DNA of 64,000 nt from Pseudoalteromonas luteoviolacea (GCF_001750165.1 NZ_CP015411.1:1020001-1084000), one strand, 5' to 3'. Positions 18,604-27,611 are shown, counted from the first letter of the stretch. A program made the numbers and translations. The notes: generated from the letters alone by a model not told the origin.

Positions 18604-19107
18604 CTAATCTTTAAATGGAATAATATTACTGTCATTACTGTCACCCAAAAGTTTATCAAATAAGGCTTCTCGCTCTTCTTGAGGAATTTTTTGGTAGAGG
18701 GCAGTAGTTAGCTCACGGCAATGCGAATGTAAGTTCAAGTTAACACGCTTTAACATCTCTATTTCATCATTCTTACTCTTAATCTCATCCTTAAGACTAT
18801 TAATTTCTTTGCTCTTTTTCGCTCGCTGAATCTTTTGATTAGCAATTTTTCGCGCATTATTACCAGCCTCATTAACTTTCAGAGAGTTTATTCTGTCTAT
18901 TTCATCAAGCACGGGCTTATGACTCTTAGTCGAGTTGTAACTTAACCCAGCTTCTTTTTCGACGTTAGTCGGGTTAAGCTTTAGTTGCTTACCCGCAGCA
19001 ATTTTATTTTTTAGATCTTTACAAGTTGGCTGATTGTCTACAATTCGCTTAATAGCTTCCATTAATTGGTCAGCTGTTTTTTGTTTCTTAATTTCTCGCA
19101 ATGACAT
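18604..19107 (-). CDS. Small coiled-coil protein, probable accessory factor of the recombinase module (TnpC-like)
   Basis: A 167-aa basic protein, last gene of the recombinase operon. Residues 45-75 (KLNPTNVEKEAGLSYNSTKS) resemble the HTH-like segment of Tn554 TnpC-type proteins. Residues 85-140 form a Lys/Glu-rich coiled coil (EINSLKDEIKSKNDEIEMLK). In Tn554 the equivalent small protein (125 aa) is not a recombinase but affects efficiency and orientation of insertion. It starts about 130 bp after the third recombinase gene. The similarity is by position and pattern; the sequence is not close enough to be certain by eye. Confidence 0.72.
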   Translation of the reverse strand: MSLREIKKQKTADQLMEAIKRIVDNQPTCKDLKNKIAAGKQLKLNPTNVEKEAGLSYNSTKSHKPVLDEIDRINSLKVNEAGNNARKIANQKIQRAKKSKEINSLKDEIKSKNDEIEMLKRVNLNLHSHCRELTTALYQKIPQEEREALFDKLLGDSNDSNIIPFKD

Positions 19108-19237
19108 AGAGCCTCCGTCAAGCTGGAACAGTATTAATAAGCATATTAGTAATACTCTCTGGTAATTCGATTGGTGTGAACGGTATATCTAAATCGCTCA
19201 AGATTTTCTCACAGCTTTTTATAACAACAACCAATTG

Positions 19238-21274
19238 CTATGCAACATTGTGGTTTAAGTCGTTCATTTCATCTAAAACCGCTAAGTTTCTGTGTGCGGC
19301 AAGGCGTTTACCTTCGGCATATAAGCCATCCATAATAAAATCAAACTCGCAATCTACGCACTCGTCCATAGCGACATTGATACGCATATCACACTGAGCG
19401 TTAGTACAATACATTCCCGGAGCGATAGCATGGATATGTTCTTTTCCATCCTTTATCAATTTCGCCCAATAGTCTGGATTAAGTCTCCTATCGCCATGTC
19501 CACTTTCAAAGTAGTTTTTACTTCCTGCAAGTTTCTTAAGTGTTTTACCTTTTCCGCCAGCAATATTTCCACCTTTAGCCAATCGCTCGTATACATTAGT
19601 TAAGAGTTGAGACTTTTGATAAACTCTTTCTTGTTGAATTTCAGTGCGCAATGCCCCCCAGTACGACGCATTATTCGCATAATGTCTAGTCATTGCTGAA
19701 CTCAAATGTGACAGCTGTTTCTTAAGTTGTGGATAAGCCATTAACTCTAAACCAATCATGTAGAACGCAAACGAGCGGCGAGTTTGATGGTTTGTAAATT
19801 TAAACGTTGCACCCGCTTCTATACCTGTGTTTGATGGATTGGAAATTCGTAGAAAGCTCTCATCCTCAGTGGATATCAAATTCCCCACATTATCTTCAAT
19901 CCACTTATTAACCTTTCTGCTTAGTGACTTGGCCCATTGACTTTTTGCCACAGTTTTGAGGTACGAGTCTGTTCGAATCGACGCAAAATAACTCACTTTG
20001 TCGTCATCACAAATTTGATTAAGATAAGGGTGATGAATGGTTGTTAACAAACGAAATGCATTGTGACCAGTTTGATTTGTCACAAAGATATCTTCTTCTG
20101 TTTGCTGTCCTTGTGTTATTTTTGATTGACGTGTTGTAAACAAGAAAATAGTTTGACCATTATAAGTATAGCTTTGTGCCCCATATATAGGGTGCATTGA
20201 ATTCAATTCGTCAATACGCATCCCGCTTAATAAGAGACATAAGGCTTTTGACTTTGTGTCAGATTCATTTAAAAACTTTTTAAAACCACCTATAGTGTTG
20301 AATCGTCGTTCACCTACCTGAAATGGCTCGTAAGACCAAGTTGCATTTTTAGGATAAGATGAAAAAGAGTGTAGGTTTGGTTTCATCTCATCAATGATTT
20401 GCATCCAACGACCAGGTGAGTGCTTTTCTTCCTCTAAGTCGTCAATTAAACAACACTCCTCCTGTTCGAACTTTGCCTTAATCTTATCGAGTGTTGCCTT
20501 GTCGTTAAATGGATTGAGTATATTGCCACATCTAAACTGCTGTAAAAGATAAGATTTGAATTTTGCTTTGATGTCGAACATTCGACTTATCTCATTTTGG
20601 ATCTGCTCTAGATGAGGCATAAGATCATTCACTTCTTTAGAAAAATGTGTCAATAATGCCGTGTATATCCGAGGGGGAATAGCTAAATGCTGTTCTTGCT
20701 TTTTCGATTCAACCCCAAGCTTTTTAGTTGTTTGATGTGAAAAATGAATATGAAATGGGAGTGCTTCATAATACTCTATTAAAGCATTAACAGCACATGC
20801 TTTACTTGGGCTGTTAAAGGCATTAGGGTTTAACTCAACAATATCCTTTAGTTTTTCGTCCGTGAGTTGCGAGAAGCTCTCTAGGCCGAGTTTGGGCATT
20901 TCTATCATTAAAGCTTTTAAGTAATCTAACCATGCCCTTATAGAGCCTAATGTAATCGTTTTTCGGCCAGTAAACATCTTTGCTAGGACTACAGCTTTTA
21001 CTTCGTTACGTAGACGATTGGGAAGCACTTTACCATTGAATGTAAACAATAGAACGGTTGGATTTTCTTTATCCAATAAACGTAAATCCCATTTGTCAGA
21101 GCTAAATTTAATACACTTTTGGGGTAATTGAATGACGTTATATTGCTGTATTTCTTCCCATTTCCCCTCGCGCATCATTGGAAGTAATGTATCTCGATAG
21201 TAATTAACATCTTCCCCTTTTTGATTCGTCGGGCTTGGTTGTATCTGCAATGTTGAATCGTTTAGTTTAAGCAT
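19238..21274 (-). CDS. Tyrosine recombinase, third of the trio (large TnpB-like form)
   Basis: A 678-aa site-specific recombinase. The catalytic core lies in the second half: SGMRIDEL holds the first Arg, NHQTRRSFAF supplies H-x-x-R, and AMTRHYANN contains the probable nucleophile Tyr. A Cys-rich tail (MYCTNAQCDM ... ECVDCEFDF) suggests a zinc-binding domain near residues 620-650. The long N-terminal half (about 300 aa) is presumably the DNA arm- and core-binding part. It overlaps the preceding recombinase gene by 8 bp. It acts with the two upstream recombinases in insertion and excision of the island. Confidence 0.9.
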   Translation of the reverse strand: MLKLNDSTLQIQPSPTNQKGEDVNYYRDTLLPMMREGKWEEIQQYNVIQLPQKCIKFSSDKWDLRLLDKENPTVLLFTFNGKVLPNRLRNEVKAVVLAKMFTGRKTITLGSIRAWLDYLKALMIEMPKLGLESFSQLTDEKLKDIVELNPNAFNSPSKACAVNALIEYYEALPFHIHFSHQTTKKLGVESKKQEQHLAIPPRIYTALLTHFSKEVNDLMPHLEQIQNEISRMFDIKAKFKSYLLQQFRCGNILNPFNDKATLDKIKAKFEQEECCLIDDLEEEKHSPGRWMQIIDEMKPNLHSFSSYPKNATWSYEPFQVGERRFNTIGGFKKFLNESDTKSKALCLLLSGMRIDELNSMHPIYGAQSYTYNGQTIFLFTTRQSKITQGQQTEEDIFVTNQTGHNAFRLLTTIHHPYLNQICDDDKVSYFASIRTDSYLKTVAKSQWAKSLSRKVNKWIEDNVGNLISTEDESFLRISNPSNTGIEAGATFKFTNHQTRRSFAFYMIGLELMAYPQLKKQLSHLSSAMTRHYANNASYWGALRTEIQQERVYQKSQLLTNVYERLAKGGNIAGGKGKTLKKLAGSKNYFESGHGDRRLNPDYWAKLIKDGKEHIHAIAPGMYCTNAQCDMRINVAMDECVDCEFDFIMDGLYAEGKRLAAHRNLAVLDEMNDLNHNVA

Positions 21275-23669
21275 TGTAATTTACTCCCGCCATCGAATAT
21301 AAGAAGTCTTCATTATGGAGCAGGTAACGCCCCTCAGTTACAAGTTTGTCTTCCGCTTGTTCCAACACGTCTTTTGATAAATTTTGTTCGGCTAGTTCCA
21401 TTAATTCATTGGCTTGCTTGGAAAATTCTTCTTCTCGTTCAGGCATTAAGTCAATTGAGTCTTCCAGCAACTCGATGAAAGACAAAAGTTTGTAGGCGTT
21501 TGTGACATCATTGACAAGCTTTGCACTCTGACAGTTAATGCATTTATCGTATTGGTAACATCTAAGCTCTATATTTTCATCGACCATGCCCTTGGCTCGC
21601 CTTTTGGATGCTCGATGCTCGCTTTTTGCCTCACCAGTGGGATCTCCATTACACAACATACCATTTGGATTTGTTGGCATTCGTAACTCTAACCAAGCAT
21701 CATACTCCAACACTTCTATACTTCGACTTTCTTTAACTTTGGCCTTAGCTTCTTCAATTGAGTCGTTATGGGCATATTCATGCAATATATCAATGGCTTG
21801 ACTGGCAATAACTTGGTTCTGTGTAATGTCACCTGCTAGGTAATGGTCTTCTAAAGTACCGAGTTGGTTTTGAAGTAACGAGGTTGCAACAGATAACCCA
21901 CCGTCATCAGGATCAAAATTATTATTTGATGCGGTAGCTCGTATTCGTTTTGCTGTTACATTTAAAAGGTATTCACCGGAATAAATACCAACCTTTGTTA
22001 AGTAATCAGCAATGGGATACTCCAATGTATCCCATTGATATGTGCCATATTTTTGCCCCAAAGGTATTAAATATGGGGTTAGCTTGCCGTTTGGATGATA
22101 CTTGCTTCTTTTGCTTGAATTATATCGATTGGAAAATTCTTCCAATTTCTTTAAAAAAGCCACATATCGAGATTCAACCCTAAATTTCCCTGACGTACCG
22201 TCACTATAGTTAAAGGAAACGAGGACTTTACCTTCTTTATCCACAGCTGAGTAATTAAGAGGCATGTATATGTTTTTAAGAGGTATGTCAGTTAAAGCTC
22301 GTAGAGATCCATATGCTAATGCTACAGCCCATAGCTTTGCTGCCTTAGGTTTAATAATGCTGGTTTCTTTATGAACAGCAAGCCCAACATTAGCTTTAGA
22401 CTTTGTTACTTTAGTGATGGTCTTATTGTCAATAACCTCGTAAAACCTTTCTATTAAATAAGGTGCATGATGAATACGACTATCAGCATAACATGCGAGC
22501 AACTCTGCGGCTCTGAGGAGGCTCAGCGATGTTATCAGCGTAGGTTTTCCATCTTTGGTTAATAGGTAAAATAACGGTGAATGGTTGTTGTTCGGGGTAG
22601 GATTATACAGACGTGATAACTTTGCGAGTGCATTTATGAATGTTAGCCCATCGCGCTTATCGACTTCGAGCGGCAATTCTTCTCCTTCATCCGGTTCTTC
22701 CGATTCCACAAATGTGCCCTGCACGACCTTTTTCGCTCTACCTTTCCACGCATTAATGCTAACGTATTGCGTGGTGCGATGAGCTTGTTTATGTTCGTTT
22801 TCAACAATAGGATGGCAAACGTTTAATATCGAAGTTTGATTTAGGTTTGTGTAGTGACAAAACAAGTAATAGCCGTAAAGCATCGCTAGATTAAAAGGAG
22901 ATGTAATGTCAACATTACCAGTTTTGGGTGCGGTGTTTTTAAGTGTTATTGTTTGTATGGAACCATCATTCAACTCGTCAAAAACCGCTTCTAGAGACTC
23001 TAAGGGTTCCTCTTTTTCTTTTGAGGCAATCAGTTGACTGGTGGCCGAAAAGAAGATGAAATTTAAACGCCGCAGCAATACAGAGTATTCATTTTGAGAG
23101 TATGCTGGAGTGGGTTTGCTTTTGGATTTCAAAATTGGAGTATCGCGCAACCAAAGTTCAGAAAACATTTCTGAGCGTTTAAGGTTGGTTACAACATATC
23201 CTCGCGCAGCACTGGCGGCACGTTCTGATAAACCTAGTTCAGTTCCGTGCGGATATAGGTATACGTAAGGAAGAGGTTTATTTGCTAGTTTGATGCGTCG
23301 CTGCAACTCACCACTTTTTCCGCAATATTTTAGGAACCCTTGTTCTGAAAAGGGATCTACGTCTATAGCTTCACAATAACGGCAATACTGGAGGAAGATT
23401 GTGTACGACGTATATTCTGTATCAACAGATTTATTATCCTTCAGCTTCTTGCTCAATACATTGGCAATTTTATAAACAAGAGCTTTTCGCTTATCACAAC
23501 CGTTTAACAATGGATTAAAGTCAAAGCGAACGGTACGCTTGTCAGCAAGAGTTGCTTCTTGCGCTAGCAGGTTGAGGTCAACTACATTACGTATTCTAGG
23601 TTTTATCGGATTCTCTTTTAAAATGTCAGCACTTAATGGGCTTTTACGAAGTTCTGGCATCTGTATCAT
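21267..23669 (-). CDS. Tyrosine recombinase-like protein, second of the trio, with altered catalytic motifs
   Basis: An 800-aa protein in the middle of the recombinase operon. Weak tyrosine recombinase motifs can be placed: AYGSLRALTDIPL (first Arg), TAKRIRATASN where the usual H-x-x-R reads K-R-I-R, and LGTLEDHYLAGD with a candidate Tyr. A Cys pair near the end (YDKCINCQSAK) parallels the Cys-rich tail of the third recombinase. The missing His suggests reduced or structural activity. The gene overlaps its upstream neighbour by 4 bp (ATGA) and its downstream neighbour by 8 bp, so the three products are made together. Confidence 0.85.
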   Translation of the reverse strand: MIQMPELRKSPLSADILKENPIKPRIRNVVDLNLLAQEATLADKRTVRFDFNPLLNGCDKRKALVYKIANVLSKKLKDNKSVDTEYTSYTIFLQYCRYCEAIDVDPFSEQGFLKYCGKSGELQRRIKLANKPLPYVYLYPHGTELGLSERAASAARGYVVTNLKRSEMFSELWLRDTPILKSKSKPTPAYSQNEYSVLLRRLNFIFFSATSQLIASKEKEEPLESLEAVFDELNDGSIQTITLKNTAPKTGNVDITSPFNLAMLYGYYLFCHYTNLNQTSILNVCHPIVENEHKQAHRTTQYVSINAWKGRAKKVVQGTFVESEEPDEGEELPLEVDKRDGLTFINALAKLSRLYNPTPNNNHSPLFYLLTKDGKPTLITSLSLLRAAELLACYADSRIHHAPYLIERFYEVIDNKTITKVTKSKANVGLAVHKETSIIKPKAAKLWAVALAYGSLRALTDIPLKNIYMPLNYSAVDKEGKVLVSFNYSDGTSGKFRVESRYVAFLKKLEEFSNRYNSSKRSKYHPNGKLTPYLIPLGQKYGTYQWDTLEYPIADYLTKVGIYSGEYLLNVTAKRIRATASNNNFDPDDGGLSVATSLLQNQLGTLEDHYLAGDITQNQVIASQAIDILHEYAHNDSIEEAKAKVKESRSIEVLEYDAWLELRMPTNPNGMLCNGDPTGEAKSEHRASKRRAKGMVDENIELRCYQYDKCINCQSAKLVNDVTNAYKLLSFIELLEDSIDLMPEREEEFSKQANELMELAEQNLSKDVLEQAEDKLVTEGRYLLHNEDFLYSMAGVNYNA

Positions 23670-25129
23670 CCGTTGATTTTGTTTTTATTCATTGCTTCTT
23701 GGGTCGCACGATTCTTTCTTCTTGCATACTCCATTTTGGCAGCAAGATCGTTCATGAAATTAATGTATTTTTGTGTAGTGTGCGTTGACTCATGCCCCAT
23801 CAGATCGGCTAATTCGCTAATTAAAATATCAAATACAGTTATTCTTCGATCAGCCTCATCTCTAAGCCAGTGAGTAGCAAATGTTGAGCGTAAGTCATGT
23901 GGTCGATAGTACCAATCTGGATAGCTCTCTTGTATTGAAGTGCGAATATCACTGAACTTACTTTGTAACGTGTTTTTATTAAAAGGAAGCCCGTTTGAAC
24001 TGACGAACAAGTTTTGCACTTCTTGATGTTTACTTTCATCAAATTCAATGCTTTTAAAAGCATCCTCTTCACCACCGTTCATGATGTGTATTACCTTTTG
24101 AGCTTCAACTTCCTTTTCGTGCTGTTTTTGTAGGTTAACAATCCGTTTTTTAAGCATGTTTTTCCTACCTTCACTATGAAGGTATTCGTCAAGTTCAAGC
24201 ATCAAGCTATATGGGATTTTTATATTACGGACTTTTTTAAATTTAGTATTGCACCCGTTGTAAGGCCCTATGCTAAATGGAATTGATTCAGCATCACTTG
24301 TCGGGTGATGTATTCCGAGTGCTGGAAAGGTGACTAATTCATCTATACGCAACCCTGTTTCAATGGTAAGACGTAACATTAAACTTTGAGTCGTATTAGA
24401 ATAGGTATGCGGCATAGATTTAATGTGAGCAAGGAATATATCTTTATGCTCTTGGGTCATTGGTTTCAATAATTCATGCTGCTGGCGACTTTGAACCTTT
24501 GGAAATCGTTGTTTTACGTCCGTCGTCTGGACGTGAAGGACTCGATTTTTGCTGTTAATGTGTCCGAGTAACTCATGCTGATTCACCCCTTTAGACATAC
24601 GTTTGGTGATCTCTTTAAACTCAAACGGTTTTTTGTCTTTGGTAATAAAAAAGAGACCGTTACTATGTAGCCACTTATAAAAATTAATAACTACAGTGAT
24701 GTAGTTGATAGTCGTTGATGATGAATAGCCGTGTGGGTTCTTTAATACATCGCCCGATGACGGACAAATAACCTTTGTACTATCAATTAAGTAATCAGCA
24801 TATTTCCATACCACACCCTCTTCAGGATCGTCGGTTAAAGATTGATAGCTCTCACCGATACTTACAAGAAAGCGCTGGAATGACAATAAGGCATGTGCCT
24901 CGGAAGACGTATCCTTAGCTCCGTCTTTCAATTTCGTATGTAAATATTGGTTATGTGGTTCAAGTGGTATTCCATCTGATTGAACAATGATGGCTAACTT
25001 TTTTCTTTCTGCTGTGCTTTCTTTAGTTCCTAATTCAACCTCTCCAGTTTCAAGATTAACTACACTAGTTAACTTAGGGGCTGCTAGAACCTTAATTACT
25101 TTTATTTCATAGTCACTATTTTGTTCCAT
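23666..25129 (-). CDS. Tyrosine recombinase, first of the trio (TnpA-like)
   Basis: A 487-aa phage-integrase-type recombinase with a complete catalytic set: Arg in ETGLRIDEL, HDLRSTFATHW (His411, Arg414), GHESTH (His436) and the nucleophile Tyr455 in TTQKYINF. It is the first gene of the operon and starts about 100 bp from the right junction of the island, the usual place for an integrase. The order with two larger recombinases and a small helper gene matches recombinase-in-trio and Tn554-like modules. It probably performs the main strand exchange at the MoxR target. Confidence 0.94.
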   Translation of the reverse strand: MEQNSDYEIKVIKVLAAPKLTSVVNLETGEVELGTKESTAERKKLAIIVQSDGIPLEPHNQYLHTKLKDGAKDTSSEAHALLSFQRFLVSIGESYQSLTDDPEEGVVWKYADYLIDSTKVICPSSGDVLKNPHGYSSSTTINYITVVINFYKWLHSNGLFFITKDKKPFEFKEITKRMSKGVNQHELLGHINSKNRVLHVQTTDVKQRFPKVQSRQQHELLKPMTQEHKDIFLAHIKSMPHTYSNTTQSLMLRLTIETGLRIDELVTFPALGIHHPTSDAESIPFSIGPYNGCNTKFKKVRNIKIPYSLMLELDEYLHSEGRKNMLKKRIVNLQKQHEKEVEAQKVIHIMNGGEEDAFKSIEFDESKHQEVQNLFVSSNGLPFNKNTLQSKFSDIRTSIQESYPDWYYRPHDLRSTFATHWLRDEADRRITVFDILISELADLMGHESTHTTQKYINFMNDLAAKMEYARRKNRATQEAMNKNKING

Positions 25130-25196
25130 GAGACAGAATATCCACTTTGTAAATTCAATCTCATTTTATGTCATTATTTTACATTTTCAACAACTC

Positions 25197-25230
25197 CCAA
25201 CTATGACTGTCATAAATTTTCACCAACTAT
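25197..25230. promoter_or_regulatory. Repeats at the right island end (possible recombinase sites)
   Basis: Two direct copies of ccaactat occur at 25197-25204 and 25223-25230, the second abutting the core agctcttt. Between them lies a short palindrome, tatgac-t-gtcata (25202-25214). Inward from the left core, the sequence ataaattatatgaca loosely resembles the reverse complement of this end (aaaatttatgaca). These are candidate binding sites for the recombinases, supported only by position and pattern. Confidence 0.45.
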
Positions 25231-25718
25231 AGCTCTTTCTCGTTATTAGATGTAATTATGACAATAGGACGAATTTGGGCTTTGACTTGTTGTTGAGTTT
25301 CATAAACATGAAACTCCATTTTATCTAATTCAAGCAGTAAATCATTTGGAAACTCAATGTCGGCTTTATCAATTTCATCAATCAATAAAACGGGCCTTTT
25401 TGCAGCTTCAAACGCCTGCCAAAGCTTCCCTTTAACAATGTAGTTATTAACATCATTAACCCGAGAGTCACCGAGCTGGCTATCTCTCAATCGAGAGACC
25501 GCATCGTATTCATATAAACCTTGTTGAGCCTTAGTTGTAGATTTAATGTGCCACTGTATTAGTTCTGTATCCAAGCTGTTTGCAAGTTCTTGGGCCAATA
25601 GCGTTTTTCCTGTACCTGGCTCTCCTTTTATTAGTAATGGCTTTTCTAAAACGATGGCGGCGTTAACCGCCTGTTGTAGAGCGGAAGTAGCAATATATGT
25701 ATTCGTACCTGTGAACAT
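25227..25718 (-). pseudogene. 5' fragment of the native MoxR-type AAA+ ATPase gene
   Basis: The 163-residue N-terminal part of the split gene. Walker A GEPGTGKT, Walker B VLLIDEID and sensor-1 ITSNNEKEL are intact, then island DNA adds a TAG stop straight after KEL. The missing C-terminal lid domain and arginine pair are at 4239-4676. The truncated product keeps nucleotide-binding motifs but lacks the arginine finger region, so it should not hydrolyse ATP normally. It could still bind to hexamers of the replacement copy, which is a point to test. The DUF1653 gene lies 64 bp upstream on the same strand. Confidence 0.92.
25231..25238. repeat. Right junction core of the island (agctcttt)
   Basis: Second copy of the 8-bp junction sequence. 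Island DNA ends at 25230 and native MoxR sequence continues from 25231 upward. On the minus strand the island adds only one base to complete Leu, then a TAG stop. Confidence 0.75.
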
Positions 25719-25782
25719 AATTATTGTGGTCTGATGAGATAATAAGGTCAGTGTGCCACAGTTAGTGCAAAGCTATCAAACT

Positions 25783-26004
25783 TCATTCTTTAGCAATGTA
25801 TTTAAACCTAGGCACCACGGTACCATTGACCTGTACACTTTCAGTAAACATGCTAAGAGGCCTTACCCAGTGGTCAAAATCACCATATAGCGTTTGGTAA
25901 ACCACAAGCTGTTCTTGGGATTCACTATGAGTGGCAACACATATTACTTTATAATCTTTACCTTTATAGTGGCGGTAGATACCTATTTTAAATTCTTCAG
26001 GCAT
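25783..26004 (-). CDS. DUF1653 family protein
   Basis: A 73-aa protein matching the short DUF1653 pattern: GIYRHYKGKDYKVI at the start, VVYQTLYGDFDHWVRPLSMF in the middle and PRFKYI near the end. The domain is a small beta fold of unknown function. It lies directly upstream of the native MoxR gene on the same strand, so it may have been the first gene of the interrupted operon. The family assignment is from recall of the motif. Confidence 0.85.
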   Translation of the reverse strand: MPEEFKIGIYRHYKGKDYKVICVATHSESQEQLVVYQTLYGDFDHWVRPLSMFTESVQVNGTVVPRFKYIAKE

Positions 26005-26087
26005 TGTTGATAGCTCCTTTGACTGGGTATAATTAGATATTATGAACGAGTAGTTAGCTCGTTGAGTTTGAGATAAGGTTTATAAGT

Positions 26088-26564
26088 ATGAATTATATTG
26101 CGCTTGGCGATTTCAAGAAAGCATGGGTGTTTAGACACAAAGATCTTCCTATAGAGGAAGCAGATTTGGCACAAATTAAGCCTATGTCAGCACAGCGTGC
26201 TGCAGTACTTTGGAGCACAATGGTGAGCCGAGAGCAAGATCACCCTGACTTCTTTACGCCGACAGACTGGGCCGGTAAGGAGGATAATTGGGAGGAGGTT
26301 GTTGACTGGGAAGGAAAATGGGAAGAAGGCGAAGCGACACTTCCAGCTGAGATTTCTGAGTATTTAGGGTGGGAAGACAACACCACTGTTTACTTTTGCT
26401 TGTCACGAAACCATGTGATAGAAACTCAGTTTGGCGTGTTTAAACGTTGTTGGCAAAACTTCATGTTTTTAGTCGACGGGAGTCTACTACTCGGTAAGAA
26501 ACGTGACGGTGCCGTTCAGTTTTTGGAGTCAGGAGAGGCGAAACTCGGTAAGCGCCCTAAATAA
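26088..26564 (+). CDS. Conserved DUF2947-like protein
   Basis: A 158-aa acidic, Trp-rich soluble protein (segments VLWSTMVSREQDHPDFF and DNWEEVVDWEGKWEEG). I recognise it as DUF2947-like, a small family in Vibrio, Shewanella and Pseudoalteromonas relatives, with no known function. It has no signal peptide or membrane segment. It is divergent from the DUF1653 gene across 83 bp, so the promoters are probably shared in that gap. Confidence 0.72.
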   Translation: MNYIALGDFKKAWVFRHKDLPIEEADLAQIKPMSAQRAAVLWSTMVSREQDHPDFFTPTDWAGKEDNWEEVVDWEGKWEEGEATLPAEISEYLGWEDNTTVYFCLSRNHVIETQFGVFKRCWQNFMFLVDGSLLLGKKRDGAVQFLESGEAKLGKRPK

Positions 26565-26643
26565 ACACGCTGCTTTGCTATTTTAAGTGATAGGCTGTAT
26601 TTCGATGTGACGCCATGATATAAAATCCTCAATAGGAGGGCCT

Positions 26644-27273
26644 TTGGAAGCGCGCAATACTGATAAACAACAAGGGACGATCTGGCAAGATGAGGCTTCA
26701 AGACTTGTCTTCGCCGAGCTTGTTAATGTATTTTATACGCGAGAAATTAGCCGCCTAGCCAATGAATTAGATCACGGTAGGCTCAAAAAAAAGTTGGCGA
26801 GTCTGCCTTACTATATTGAGCGAGCTGCAACGCATATTGTGCTGGGAGATGTGCCTCTTCAATTAGATAGTCACAATGGTTGTTGGGTAGCCACGCAAAA
26901 AAAAATACCATCTCAAGGGCTTGATAAAATACATTTGTATTATGAGAATAAAGCTGAAGTGGGTTTGGTTGTGCCTGTTGTTGTGACACAAGCTCATGAG
27001 ACTAGCCTGTGTATCGATATGATAGATCAGGTAAATCAGTCACAAATTCATTGTAATCAGTTTGGGTGGTTTACACTTGATGGGCAAGGAGTGCACAGCT
27101 CGGATCTTAGTTTATTAAGACCTACCAAAGCTTTAATGACAGCTGCCTGTTGTGGACACCGTTGGCATTATCATAAAATAGTAACACCGAGAGTACTTGG
27201 CCTCAGAGAGATGTTGCTTGCAAGCAGTATTAACTGGCGCAATGTAACAAAAAGAAAATTAGTATCTGGTTAA
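26644..27273 (+). CDS. Conserved protein of unknown function upstream of ftsB
   Basis: A 209-aa soluble protein without a recognised domain. The TTG start is chosen because a strong Shine-Dalgarno (aggagg, 26634-26639) stands a few bases ahead and no ATG nearby fits. The C-terminal segment TPRVLGLREMLLASSINWRNV looks like a conserved signature of a small uncharacterised family. It is on the same strand as ftsB and ends 54 bp before it, so the two may share a transcript. Confidence 0.7.
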   Translation: MEARNTDKQQGTIWQDEASRLVFAELVNVFYTREISRLANELDHGRLKKKLASLPYYIERAATHIVLGDVPLQLDSHNGCWVATQKKIPSQGLDKIHLYYENKAEVGLVVPVVVTQAHETSLCIDMIDQVNQSQIHCNQFGWFTLDGQGVHSSDLSLLRPTKALMTAACCGHRWHYHKIVTPRVLGLREMLLASSINWRNVTKRKLVSG

Positions 27274-27326
27274 CATTCGCATAGTTGGCGACATGACTAC
27301 ACCATTCATTTATTAGAGTATATTTT

Positions 27327-27611
27327 ATGCGTTTATTTCAGTTAGCGTTGTTTTGCCTGTGCGCCTATATACAGTACAAATTGTGGTTTGGTCATCATGG
27401 GTTACATGACTATCGCAGGATAACCGAAACTGTAAATACCCACCAACAAATGAACACTGAATTACTTAAAAGAAATAAATTACTTAAGGCGGATATCGAA
27501 GATCTGAAATTGGGCTTAGAAGGTGTTGAAGAAAGAGCTAGGCATGAGCTTGGTATGATCAAGCCCAATGAAACTTTTATCCGCGTATTACCAAAGAAAC
27601 ACTATGAATAA
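27327..27611 (+). CDS. ftsB: Cell division protein FtsB
   Basis: A 94-aa bitopic inner-membrane protein: hydrophobic N-terminal segment (LFQLALFCLCAYIQYKLWFG), then a coiled coil rich in Leu/Lys/Glu (residues 35-70) ending in ERARHELGMIKPNE, the usual FtsB signature. It joins FtsL and FtsQ in the divisome complex that activates septal wall synthesis. The ispD start overlaps its end (ATGAATAA), the arrangement seen widely in gammaproteobacteria. Confidence 0.95.
   Translation: MRLFQLALFCLCAYIQYKLWFGHHGLHDYRRITETVNTHQQMNTELLKRNKLLKADIEDLKLGLEGVEERARHELGMIKPNETFIRVLPKKHYE

Larger units (their letters stand above)
4585..25238. mobile_element. Genomic island with Tn554-like recombinase module inserted in a MoxR gene (about 20.6 kb)
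   Basis: Both ends are fixed by the split MoxR gene: target 3' sequence resumes at 4585-4592 and target 5' sequence begins at 25231-25238. The 8 bp agctcttt is present once at each junction. Removing the DNA between them restores an uninterrupted frame (NNEKEL-PDAFLRR). The right end encodes three overlapping tyrosine recombinases and a small coiled-coil protein. The cargo is a type I restriction-modification locus, a helicase operon and a complete diverged MoxR gene. No tRNA, plasmid or phage structural genes are present. The arrangement fits site-specific elements of the Tn554 kind; the assignment to that superfamily is by architecture. Confidence 0.9.
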
